Source: Sipunculus nudus (taxonomy: Eukaryota > Annelida > Sipuncula > Golfingiida > Sipunculidae). From it: a stretch of DNA of 64,000 nucleotides. Under the pieces are notes generated by a model. That model did not search any database and was not told where the DNA came from. It saw nothing but the letters and a program-made list of their open reading frames with translations. Both the position numbers and the translations under genes were made by a program. The DNA is taken from positions 14,653,501 through 14,717,500 of the forward strand of contig CM049308.1 in NCBI GenBank assembly GCA_026874595.1, given 5' to 3'. Shown here piece by piece: positions 1 through 9,663 of this stretch. Position 1 is the stretch's first letter. Each line of letters begins with the position of its first letter.

Positions 1-1155
1 AAAAAGCCGCACAAACATGTACAGCGTAGAGGCAAGCATTGTTTCTTTTGTGGTGGTGCGCCACATAAACGTGTCGACTGTCCAGCAAAGGACCAGGTAT
101 GTAACAAATGTCATATACAGGGACACTGGGGCAAAGTTTGCCAAAACACGAAAAAGGCGCACAAAACAAACCTGACAAAACCACAGTCCAAAAGAACCAA
201 CACCTTAGAGTGCCAAGAGCAGGAGCTACCTGACAACTTTGAGCATTTACAGTTCAGTACACTGACAGCAGACAGGTCAGAAACCGAAGCCTACGCAACA
301 ATACAAATCGTACCATACGCTAACCGTACCACAAACCTTAAAGGCAAGGTGGACACGGGCGCACAAGGCAATATTTTGCCAGCACGGACTTTCCGCCAGA
401 TATTTCCGAGGCGCATAGATAAGGATGGCTGCCTACAAGTTAACCCATCTGGTACCAAACTTTCTGTATATAACGGCACCACGATCAAACATTATGGGAC
501 AGTAAGCATGAGATGTAGTTTCGAAGGGAGCCCTTACAAAGTTTGTACTTTCTTCGTTGCCGAAACTGACGGACCCGTCATTTTCGGTCTGCCAACCTGC
601 ACTGATATCGGTCTCATCAGACTTAATTGCGAAAAAACACAGGGCACCGGCACCAACGAAACACCAATTGAATCATTTGTGCATCTTAAAGAAATGTACC
701 AAGATCGTTTTACAGGACTTGACAAGTTGCCAGGAGCCTATAAACTGACATTGAGAGATGGTGCGTGTCCAGTTATACACCCACCCCGACGAACACCTAT
801 CCAGCTGCGGGACAAAATAAAAGAGGAACTGGACCGAATGATATCCTTAGATGTAATTCGTCCTGTGACAGAACCCACAGACTGGGTTTCAAGCCTAACA
901 TATGTGCCCAAGCAAGACGGGTCTATTCGAGTCTGCCTAGACCCCAAGGCTTTAAATGCAGCACTTAAGAGGGGCCAACACCATATACCCACGATGGATG
1001 AGCTAGCACACAAGTTCAACAAGGCGACTGTTTTTAGCAAACTTGATGCCAAGTCTGGATACTGGTCCATCTGTCTGGAACCTGATAGTCAGCTACTGAC
1101 CACGTTCAAACCCCTTTCGGGCGATATTGTTTCCAACGCTTACCATTTGGCCTGA
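1..1155 (+). pseudogene. gag nucleocapsid - protease - RT palm, first pol segment
   Basis: Frame 1 is open from the window edge. Two CX2CX4HX4C zinc knuckles lie at 40-81 and 100-141 and would bind RNA in the nucleocapsid. A retropepsin active-site triad D-T-G is at 352-360 in the context VDTGAQGN. The reverse transcriptase fingers/palm follows, with the first catalytic Asp in LDAKSGYW (Asp codon at 1045). The frame is lost near 1108-1118 by what looks like a one-base deletion, so the 268-residue reading ends in unrelated residues at the stop at 1153-1155. No start codon need be sought because the ORF begins outside the window. Confidence 0.88.
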
Positions 1156-1440
1156 ATGTCAGCCAAGATGCTTTTCAAGCAACTATGGACCAAGCACTGG
1201 AGGGTCTGCCAGGTGTAGTCTCAATTGCGGATGACATCGCAGTTTTTGGCAGCACACAAGCAGAACATGATACTTACCTGCACAAACTGATGCAAAGAGC
1301 CCAGGAGGTCAACCTTGTCTTCAATGCTGACAAGTCCGAAATCAGGTCTCCAGAAATCCAGTTTTTTGGAAATATTTACACTAGTGATGGGGTTCGGCCG
1401 GACCCTAAAAAGTGGAGACAATCCGTGATCTCAAGGCTCC
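1119..1440 (+). pseudogene. RT catalytic segment (frame-shifted)
   Basis: After the first frameshift the RT continues in frame 3. The YXDD-type catalytic box appears as IADD at 1224-1235, with the second and third catalytic aspartates intact. The residues that follow (NADKSEI, then QFFG) match the usual RT primer-grip region. A second frameshift near 1410-1440 moves the reading to frame 2. The first position of the box is Ile instead of Tyr or Phe. Confidence 0.82.
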
Positions 1441-2310
1441 AACCAATGTGGCTGAACTGCAATCGCTGCTGGGGGTGATTACCAACCTGTCACCCTATAT
1501 ACCTCGTCTTAGTCAGCACACTACCCCTCTTCGGCAACTGCTTACTAAGGACAGTGAATTCCAGTGGATCCACGAACAAGAAGCAGCATTCAGTACGCTT
1601 AAAGACATCATATGCAAGGAAACCACACTGACATATTTCAATCCAGAGAAGCCGACTGTGATTGAAGTCGATGCAAGCCAGAAAGCTATAGGGGCCGCAC
1701 TTACACAAGAGGGCAAAACAATAGCTTTTGCCTCCAAGAGCCTGGCAGATGTCGAACAGCGATATGCAAATATCGAACGAGAGTTACTAGCTTGTGTTTT
1801 TGGTGCTGAACGTTTTCACCTATATATATTTGGTACCCATTTCGTTATTGTGAGTGACCATAAGCCACTAGAAATGATCGCCAAGAAGAGCCTCACAGCG
1901 GCACCGGCTCGTTTACAACGGATGCTGTTACGACTGCAGCAATACGACTACGAAATAAAATACCGACCCGGAAAGGAGATGACACTAGCTGACAGCCTAT
2001 CGCGACTCCCAGAAATAGCACTTGACATATGCGTATCTCTCATCCAGTTTAGCCAACCGAGGCTTGAACAACTTCGAACGGCTACTCAGAACGATCCAGT
2101 ACTTGCACAATTCACCAAATATGTTCTAGCGGGTTTTCCGGAGCATAGGAGAGAAACCCACACCAGCACACGCCTATACTGGTCATTCCGTGATGAACTG
2201 AGTATCGAAGACGGACTTATTCTCAAAGGTTCACAAGTTATCATTCCGTCCACACTTCGCCAGCAGTACCTCAGTGACATTCATGCTGGGCATCAAGGTG
2301 TTACGCAAAC
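1412..2310 (+). pseudogene. RT connection and RNase H segment
   Basis: This frame-2 stretch encodes the RT thumb/connection (SLLGVITNLSPYIPRLS) and a full Ty3-type RNase H. The RNase H acidic residues are visible: Asp in VIEVDASQKAIGAAL (about 1677), Glu in ERELLA (about 1780) and Asp in SDHKPLE (about 1854). The tether ending ADSLSRLPE (about 1990-2013) is typical of gypsy elements just before integrase. The start of the integrase zinc-finger region (HAGHQG) is reached before a third frameshift around 2300-2340. Confidence 0.87.
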
Positions 2311-2334
2311 CAGCAGCGAGCCAGAACATGTATT

Positions 2335-2895
2335 TACTGGCCAGGCATCAACAAGGACATTGAATCACTTGTCGCACAGTGCGAGCAATGCCAACGATAT
2401 CAAGCATCACAGTCCAAAGAAAAACTCATGCCTGTGACAGATGATCTCCCGTACGTGCCATGGTTTACACTTGGAACTGATCTCTTCACTGTCAACAATG
2501 ACAATTATCTCATCATATCTGATTATCATTCCAAGTACCCATTTGTTGAAAAACTGGGCCCAGACACCAGCAGCCAGAAGATCGCAACCATCACAAGTAA
2601 GATTTTCTCGATGTTTGGTGAACCTTACAAAATCATCTCCGATAATGGACCGCAATTTATCGGAAAAGCCTACCAACAGATGTTATCTGACTTCGGGATC
2701 ACACATATCACCAGTTCACCGCACCACCCCGGTTCACATGGCTTCATAGAGCGAGCCATCCGTACGGTGAAAGCCATGATCCGAAAATCGCCACGAGACA
2801 CCGATATCGCGTTACTAACACTCAGAACCAAACCCATTGGCCCACAGATACCATCACCGGCCGAGCTGTTATTTGGTCGAGAATTCCATGCAACC
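2335..2895 (+). pseudogene. Integrase zinc-finger remnant and catalytic core
   Basis: Frame 1 resumes with the Cys pair of the HHCC zinc finger (CEQC, about 2380) and then the rve-type core. The D,D,E catalytic residues are all present: Asp in GTDLF (codon 2479), Asp in SDNGPQF (codon 2641) and Glu in GFIERAIR (codon 2749). A fourth frameshift near 2890-2900 ends the segment within the region after SPAELLFGR. Confidence 0.87.
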
Positions 2896-3437
2896 TCCAA
2901 TTGCGCATCAGTGGCCCTAGTAATGACATGTTGCGACAAAAGAGGGAGGAAAACAGCAAGAAACTCACTAGCAGCATATATGACCAAGAGTACACCGAGC
3001 TGAACATGGAACAACCAATTTTGTTTCAAGATGTAGCAAAGAAGTTCTGGTCACCAGGGACCATTGTTGGGATAGGCCCTGAACCAAGGTCATACACAAT
3101 TCGCTGTAATCAGACTTGACGATATTTGAGGCGCAACCGAATATTACTGAAGGCATAACCACCACTATTTGTTGAACAACAACATACACCACCTATGATA
3201 AATTGTATGCCAGAAGATCCTGATCCATCTCCTCTGAGCAATTATGAGCGTCCAAGACTATCGTCAAAATCAGTCGTCAAAACCCCGAAGGCCAAGGATA
3301 CGCCACCTATACAAACACCGACCCGCGACAAACTCACTACCGTGGAACCACGCGATACTTCACATGTGACCAAAACTACTCATACCAGGTATGGACGCCA
3401 GTCAAAGAAACCTCACAGACTCATTGAAAACATGTAG
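2896..3437 (+). pseudogene. Integrase C-terminal region
   Basis: Frame 3 carries the coiled, charged C-terminal region of a gypsy integrase and then a short SH3-like segment (VAKKFWSPGTIVGIGPEPRS). In-frame stops interrupt it at 3117-3119 and at about 3156-3158. The tail at 3195-3437 ends with TRYGRQSKKPHRLIENM, a basic ending common in this group, and stops at 3435-3437. Confidence 0.78.
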
Positions 3438-3691
3438 TGTTGACCAATGAGATAGCTATCAAGTCTACAGGGCAGAATAATCCCTTCTTGATAGTATTAC
3501 GTGTTCCGCCTGGGGCAGTCTACCCCCAGAGCTGTCGACATATAGTTTAAGTGCAGTACTTTGCTGATACAACAGTAATTATCAGAGATAAGATCAAGCG
3601 CATAATGAGTTATTTTGCTTAACGAAAAAACTGTATAAGTTCACGTCTGGACACTATACTTATAAACACTCCTCTGTTTTGTGACTCTGTT
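3438..3691 (+). other. Retrotransposon 3' untranslated region
   Basis: Non-coding stretch between the pol stop and the polypurine tract. I see no domain or strong structure in it. Confidence 0.6.
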
Positions 3692-3693
3692 TA

Positions 3694-3704
3694 AACAAGG
3701 GGGA
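3694..3704 (+). promoter_or_regulatory. Polypurine tract (plus-strand primer)
   Basis: The purine run AACAAGGGGGA lies immediately before the TG that opens the LTR, where the plus-strand primer of an LTR element must sit. Confidence 0.78.
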
Positions 3705-3880
3705 TGTTATATTATCAAACAAAACATTTAAGAACTGATCCCCGATAATAGTGTATATGCACATGCGCAACTCTCTCTCTTCTCAATATGTCAGCCTCCT
3801 GTGGAGCACGCTCGAGTTTGCTGTATCTGTTTTAATAAAGTCCTATGTTACGTTCATGACAGTGTCAGTGAAATATTACA
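3705..3880 (+). repeat. 3' LTR, 176 bp
   Basis: It starts TGTTATATT and ends AATATTACA, an imperfect inverted pair of the TG...CA type, directly after the polypurine tract. A poly(A) signal AATAAA lies at 3834-3839. The length is close to the 177 bp recalled for the clam element Steamer. The 5' LTR is outside the window, so the exact right end is inferred from the inverted ends and from satellite resuming at 3883. Confidence 0.78.
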
Positions 3881-3882
3881 AC

Positions 3883-4745
3883 AATGCTTACCTTGGGTGG
3901 GATTTGTTTTGGAGTGTCTGGCTTTTGTCTGTCTGTATGTCTGTCACTTTGTCTGTCTGTCTGTCAGGTTTTTATTTCCATGCGATAATTTTCCTAATTA
4001 TTATCCTATTTCATTCAAATTTTGGTCAGTCACTGCTCTCATGCTTACCTTGGTTGGGATTGGTTTTGGAGTGTCTGGCTTCTGTCTGTCTGTCACTCTG
4101 TCTGTCCGTCTGTCAGGTTTTCGTGTCTGTGGCATTACTTTTCTAAATATTATCTGATTTCATTCAAATTTTGGTCAGTGATTGCTCTCATGCTTACTAT
4201 GGTTGGGATTGGTTTTGGAGTGTCTGGCATCTGTCTGTCTGTCTGTCTGTCTGTCTGTCACCCTGTTTGTCAGTCCGTCAGATTTTCATTTCCGTGCGAT
4301 AACTTTTCTAAATATTATCTGATTTCATTCAAATTTTGGTCAGACATTGCTCTCATGCATACCTTGGTTGGGATTAGTTTTGGAGTGTCTTGCTTTTCTC
4401 TGTCTGTCTGTCACTTTGTCTGTCCGTCTGTAAGGTTTTCGTTTCCCTGCTATAACTTTCCTAAATATTATCCGATGTCATTCAAATTTTGGTCAGTGAT
4501 TGCTCTCATGCTTACCTTGGTTTGGATTTGTTTTTAAGTGTCTGGCTTATGTCCGTCGATCTGTCTTTCACTCTGTCAGTTTGTCAGGTTTTCATTTCGG
4601 TGGGATAACTTTCTCAATATTTTCCGATTTTAATCAAATTTTGGTCAGTGTATGCTCTCATGCATACTCTGGTTGGGATTTGTTTTGGAGTGTCTGGCTT
4701 CTGTCTGTCTGTCTGTCACTCTGTCTGTCCGTCCTCTATTTCAAG
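3883..4745 (+). repeat. Satellite array, about 154-bp monomer, six copies
   Basis: Six tandem copies begin with a variant of ATGCTTACCTTGGTTGGGAT at about 3886, 4040, 4189, 4354, 4507 and 4661. Each holds a CTGTCTGTCTGTC-type tetranucleotide run and the phrase TTCAAATTTTGGTCAGT. Reading frames through this array are low-complexity by-products, not genes. Two copies of the same monomer occur on the minus strand at 40848-41110. Confidence 0.92.
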
Positions 4746-4797
4746 CATGAAAAACAACAAGATCCCAAAGCGGGGGACATTAATTCCACGAATTTGC
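4746..4797 (+). mobile_element. Terminus of the satellite-bearing element
   Basis: The array ends in a unique tail containing CCCAAAGCGGGG and finishing TTTGCTTGT. The same tail, reversed, is at 40553-40600 beside the other copy of this satellite, so it marks an element end. The sequence right after it matches intron 1 of the second arylsulfatase gene a few bases past the exon 1 donor. Confidence 0.6.
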
Positions 4798-5465
4798 TTG
4801 TTATTATTATAATTATTTTTATTATTACCGGCATAACAATAATAATAATAATTTTTATTATTACAGGTAATATTTATATTTTTGTTTACCGGTATTATTA
4901 TTATTGTTAATATTATTATTATTACTTTTATCCCACATTCATCTAGCACTCTTCAGTCGATGAGTGTTCGAAAGTCAGCTTAACAATGTACACTTCTTAT
5001 GTAATGATGAAAACAAACCATATGTATTAGTGATTGTCAGGATATAAATTACACAATGACTAATTCTTATGCAGTATAAACAGATTAAACATTAAAAATA
5101 CTAGGAGATCTTAAAACATTTGACAAGTCAAGAGAGTACATTAAAAAGTTAGAATTAAGAAGACTGAGATAGATAAAACAAAGTTTAAAAACAAATTTGA
5201 TAAAGTTCACTTGTGTACAATTATCAATCATTACAGCTAGGTTTTTATCTCAGCTGACTATAATTCATCTGAGCTATAGTCGTGATACGCTGTCTGTAGT
5301 CCGTCCGTCCGTCTGATAGACTGGCACATTTTGGAACCATTAGACCTATCAATCCAAAATTCGGCACACTGTTAGATGTCCCAAAGATATCCTACCAAAC
5401 CGACAACTGGGTCACTGTTACTTCGTTCCTTTAAGAAATTAAGGAAAAGCCTCAATTTTCCATTC

Positions 5466-8400
5466 ACAAGTGACCCATTGGTCATGACGCTCAGCTGTCT
5501 GGGAAGAGATTCGCAAAAGGAAATTTTATCATCTGAATGGTAGTATATACCCCTTCAACTGAAGCATCAAACAGATTAACCAACAGGCCAAGATTGTGTC
5601 TGTATTTATATATATATAATTTATATTTATATTTATATAATAGAGAAAAATAGCTTTAAAAGTAAACTTAAAAAAAAATACAGGTGGCTCCACCAGTCTG
5701 CAGAATCTAATAAAAACAGTTAATGGTCAATATTCATGCAAAGAATCATAGTGATCTCTACATTAGTTGTTCAGATACTTCAATTTTTGTATCAAATTTT
5801 CCATTATTCTGAGGGATACTTCGGAGTCCTATAACTTGAAGGATATGGGTAACAGAGACCTAATTTCAGGTTTCCACTGACGCTTTTAATGGGCCTCCTT
5901 GCAAGACAAGAATGAAGATTCTAGGTCAAGTTGTTACAATTTGTGCCACGTTAACAAATGACAACATCTTTAAAGGTTTCAAAAACATACAAAAAAATTC
6001 GTAAAAATTTAAAAAAAATAGAGGTGGCGAACCCAGTCTGCAGAAACTGATGGAAAACCTAATGATCAATATGTATGCCAAAAATCATGACCATCAGTGT
6101 TGTAGTTATTAAGATACTGCAGTTTTTGTATCAAATTTTTCTTTAATCTGGGGGGTATTTTGGAGCCATACAGCTTAAAGGATATGGGTAACAGAGACCT
6201 AATTTCAGGTTTCCAAGGAGACTTTTCATGGGTCTCCCTGTGTGTCAAGAATGAAGATTCTAGGACCAGTTGTTATGAATTGTGCCCTGTTAACAGATGT
6301 TCAAATTTTTAAAGGTCTCAAATATAGAGAAAACAATTCGTAATAATCGAAAAATACAGGTGGCGCCACCAGTCGGCAGAAACTGATGAAACATCTCTTG
6401 ATCAATGCGTATCCCAAAAATCATGACCATCAGTGTTGTAGTTATTGAGATGTTGCAGTTTGTTTTAATCAAATTTTTCATTATGCTGGGGGTAATTGGG
6501 AGCCCCACAGCCCAAAGGATATGGGTAACAGAGACCTTATTTCAGGTTTCCATGGAGACTTTTCATAGGCCCTTCAGTGTGTCAAGAATGAAGATTCTAG
6601 GTCCAGTCTTCACGATTTGTGTCCTGTTAACAGATGTTCACATTTGTAAAGGTCTAAAAAATAGAGAAAACAATTCGTAAAGAATCGAAAAATACAGGTG
6701 GCGCCACCAGTCTGCAGAAACTGATGAAACATCTCATGATCAATAGGTATGCCAAAAATCATGACCTGCAGTGATGTGGTTAATGAGATATTGAAGTTTT
6801 TGTATGAAATTTTTGACTATTCTAGGGGGTACTTTGGGACCCGATATCTCAAAGGATATGGGTAAGAGGGACCTAATTTCTGGTTTCCAAGAAGACTTTT
6901 CATAGGTCTCTTAGTGTGTCAAGAATGAAGATACTAGGTCCAGTCTTTACGATTTGTGCCCTGTTTACAAATGTTCACATTTTAAAGGTCTCAAAAATAG
7001 ATAAAACAATTCGTAAAAAATCGAAAAATACAGGTGGCGCCACCAGTCTGCAGGAACTGATGAAACATCTGATGATCAATATGTATGCCAAAAATCATGA
7101 CCTGCATAGATGTAGTTAATGAGATATTGAAGTTTTTGTATGAAATTTTTGACAATTCTAGGGGGTACTTTGGGGCCCAATAGCTCGAAGGATATGGGTA
7201 ACAGAGACCTAATTTCTTGTTTACATGTAGACTTTTCATAGGTCTCTTAGTGTGTCAAGAATGAAGATACTAGGTCCAGTCTTTACGATTTGTGCCCTGT
7301 TTACAAATGTTCACATTTTAAAGGTCTCAAAAATAGAGAAAACAATTCGTAAAAAATCGAAAAATACAGGTGGCGCCACCAGTCTGCAGGAACTGATGAA
7401 ACATCTGATGATCAATATGAATGCCAAAAATCATGACCTGCATAGATGTAGTTAATGAGATATTGAAGTTTTTGCATGAAATTTTTGACTATTCTAGGGG
7501 GTACTTTGGGACCCGATATCTCAAAGGATATGGGTAAGAGAGACCTAATTTCTGGTTTCTTAGGAGACTTTTCATAAGTCTCTTAATATGTCAAGAATGA
7601 AGATTCTAGGTCCAGTCTTTACAATTTGTGCCCTGTTAACAGATGTTTAAATTTTTAAAGGTATCAAAAATAGAGAAAACAATTCGTAAAGAATCGAAGA
7701 ATACAGGTGGCGCCACCAGTCTGCAGGAACTGATGAAACATCTGATGATCAATAGGTATGCATAAAATCATGACCTGCAATGATGTAGTTAATGAGATAT
7801 TGAAGTTTTTGTATGAAATTTTTGACTATTCTAGGGGGTACTTTGGGACCCGATATCTCAAAGGATATGGGTAAGAGAGACCTAATTTCTGGTTTCCAAG
7901 GAGACTTTTCATAAGTCTCTTAATATGTCAAGAATGAAGATTCTAGGTCCAGTCTTTACAATTTGTGCCCTGTTAACAGATGTTTAAATTTTTAAAGGTA
8001 TCAAAAATAGAGAAAACAATTCGTAAAGAATCGAAGAATACAGGTGGCGCCACCAGTCTGCAGGAACTGATGAAACATCTGATGATCAATAGGTATGCAT
8101 AAAATCATGACCTGCAATGATGTAGTTAATGAGATATTGAAGTTTTTGTATGAAATTTTTTACTATTCTAGGGGGTACTTTGGGGCCCCATAGCTCGAAG
8201 GATATGGGTAACAGAGACCTAATTTCTGGTTTCCATGTAGACTTTTCATAGGTCTCTTAGTGTGTCAAGAATGAAGATACTAGGTCCAGTCTTTACGATT
8301 TGTGCCCTGTTTACAAATGTTCACATTTTAAAGGTCTCAAAAATAGAGAAAACAATTCGTAAAAAATCGAAAAATACAGGTGGCGCCACCAGTCTGCAGG

Positions 8401-8748
8401 AACTGATGAAACATCTGATGATCAATATGTATGCCAAAAATCATGACCATCAGTGATGTAGTTAATGATGTATTGAAGTTTTTGTATGAAATTTTTGACT
8501 ATTCTGGGGGGTACTTAGGGGCCCCATAGCTCGAAGAATATGGGTAACAGAGACCTTATTTCAGGTTTCCAAGGAGATTTTTTTTTATGGACCTCTCAGA
8601 ATGTCAAGTTACAAGATTCTAGGTCCAGCGGTTACGATTTTTGCCTGGTTAACGGACAGACAGACGGACGGACAGACGGACAGACAGACGGACGACGGAC
8701 AAAGAGTGATCGCTATAGCTTAGATGACTTACAGTCAGCTGAGCTAAA
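5466..8748 (-). mobile_element. Helentron-like element with nine ~337-bp tandem repeats
   Basis: Read on the minus strand it begins TTAGCTCAGCTGACTGTAAG (at 8748) and ends with the inverted partner CAGCTGAGCGTCATGACC, a near-palindrome (TGACCNATGGGTCA type, 5471-5484) and ACTTGT (at 5466). This is the layout of Helentrons: asymmetrical terminal inverted repeats with a hairpin just inside the 3' end. The core is a tandem array of a 336-340-bp monomer. Just inside the head is a GTCCGTC-rich low-complexity run. It interrupts an older relative at 5245-9663. Confidence 0.78.
5681..8640 (-). repeat. ~337-bp tandem repeat array, nine monomers
   Basis: The marker CAGGTGGCGCCACCAGT or a variant starts at 5681, 6021, 6357, 6695, 7031, 7367, 7704, 8041 and 8377, giving steps of 336-340 bp. 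Most copies hold the perfect palindrome GGTGGCGCCACC. Monomers around 7565-8156 are almost identical, while 5681 and 6021 are diverged. Short reading frames that recur here (starts at 6916, 7252 and 8262) are repeats of one monomer and not genes. Confidence 0.93.
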
Positions 8749-9663
8749 AACATATTATCACACTTCAGGACTGCCTAATATCAAAACCACTTATCTGTTT
8801 TTCTTTCTTTTTACCATCAATATTCCCCTATCTAGTTTCTTTGTACATGTAAGGAATTAAGTCAGTATAACTAGAATTATAAAAGTTATAGGCCAACAGA
8901 TTATGCACTTTGTAAAAGTGTAGGAAAGATATTTACACACTTAACTTTATAAGTGTTGAAGCTAGAGACTTTTGTTCAGGTATATAAATTTATTTAATTA
9001 AGATTCAATTTGATACCATAAATTATATCTGAATTTAAAATTTTTTTAAAGTTATTAGCATTAATATAAAATCATTACCTTAAATTTTGTCCAACTTTGA
9101 CTATGGCACGTTTTTGTCATTTATAAAAAAAAATAATACATCTGTGTACATAATGTGATGTCACCTGACCAAATTAGCTATAGATTCTGATGCAATTTAG
9201 AATTGTGAATCAACTTAAATATTCAGATATATATGTTTGACTGTAAATGTATAGAAAAACTTTATAAACTTAAAAAATAAAATTGATGTAATGAAAAATG
9301 AGAATCTTATGTAAACATTCATTCATTATTCTTCTGCCTCAGTGGAATTGGAATTTTCTTTGTTTTTCAATCTATCTGCCTGTTTTTAAAAAGTTAATAA
9401 ATACAAATACTGTAAATAATTTATCAAAAAGTCTACGAATGATCATGGTAATAATATACATCTTATGTTCACAGACTTCACTTTTAACAAAAGGAAATAT
9501 ACTCGATTGGTCAAAATATTGTTTGCAATGATTTCATCATTAAAAACGAATCATGTCAATTAGCCATGGCCTATATTACCTTTTCCTCTTAGACTTTATC
9601 TCCTTTTGATATTTTAGATTTTTACCTTCAAAGTCAACTTACAGTTACCCATGGATCCCATGT

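Larger units (their letters stand above)
1..3880 (+). mobile_element. Ty3/gypsy LTR retrotransposon, 3' part, degenerate (Steamer-like by LTR size)
   Basis: The left edge cuts the element inside gag, so the 5' LTR, primer-binding site and most of gag are missing. Domains run in Ty3/gypsy order on the plus strand: two zinc knuckles, protease, reverse transcriptase, RNase H, integrase, then a polypurine tract and 3' LTR. Gag and pol read in one frame from base 1 to 1155 with no gag stop, the single-ORF layout of the Mag/Steamer-type lineage (family knowledge). At least four frameshifts and two in-frame stops break pol, so this copy cannot make a full polyprotein. The 3' LTR ends directly against a ~154-bp satellite, so the element probably inserted into that array. 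Assignment to the Steamer-like group rests on LTR length and ORF layout and is an inference. Confidence 0.9.
5245..9663 (+). mobile_element. Helentron-like (HINE-like) element, interrupted by a nested copy
   Basis: The head is TTATCTCAGCTGAC and the decayed tail is CAGTTACCCATGGATCCCATGTT. Body sequence at 5245-5465 and 8749-9663 matches the uninterrupted copy at 28533-30471 and the copy at 36301-41450. Bases 5466-8748 are absent from those copies and are a nested insertion. The paralogous intron in unit B lacks the whole element, so it arrived after the duplication or was lost there. No protein is encoded. Confidence 0.72.

Noticed and set aside
3751-4910. Overlapping ORFs of 118-171 codons rich in Leu, Ser, Val and Cys
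   Set aside because: They are translations of the CTGTCTG-bearing 154-bp satellite and appear in several frames at once.
6916-8456. Repeated 64-67-codon ORFs starting MSRMKILGPVFTICALF
   Set aside because: They are the same monomer of the tandem array read three times, and other monomers break the frame.
5681-8640. CRISPR-like array
   Set aside because: The repeats are ~337 bp head-to-tail monomers with no spacers, in a eukaryotic transposon context.
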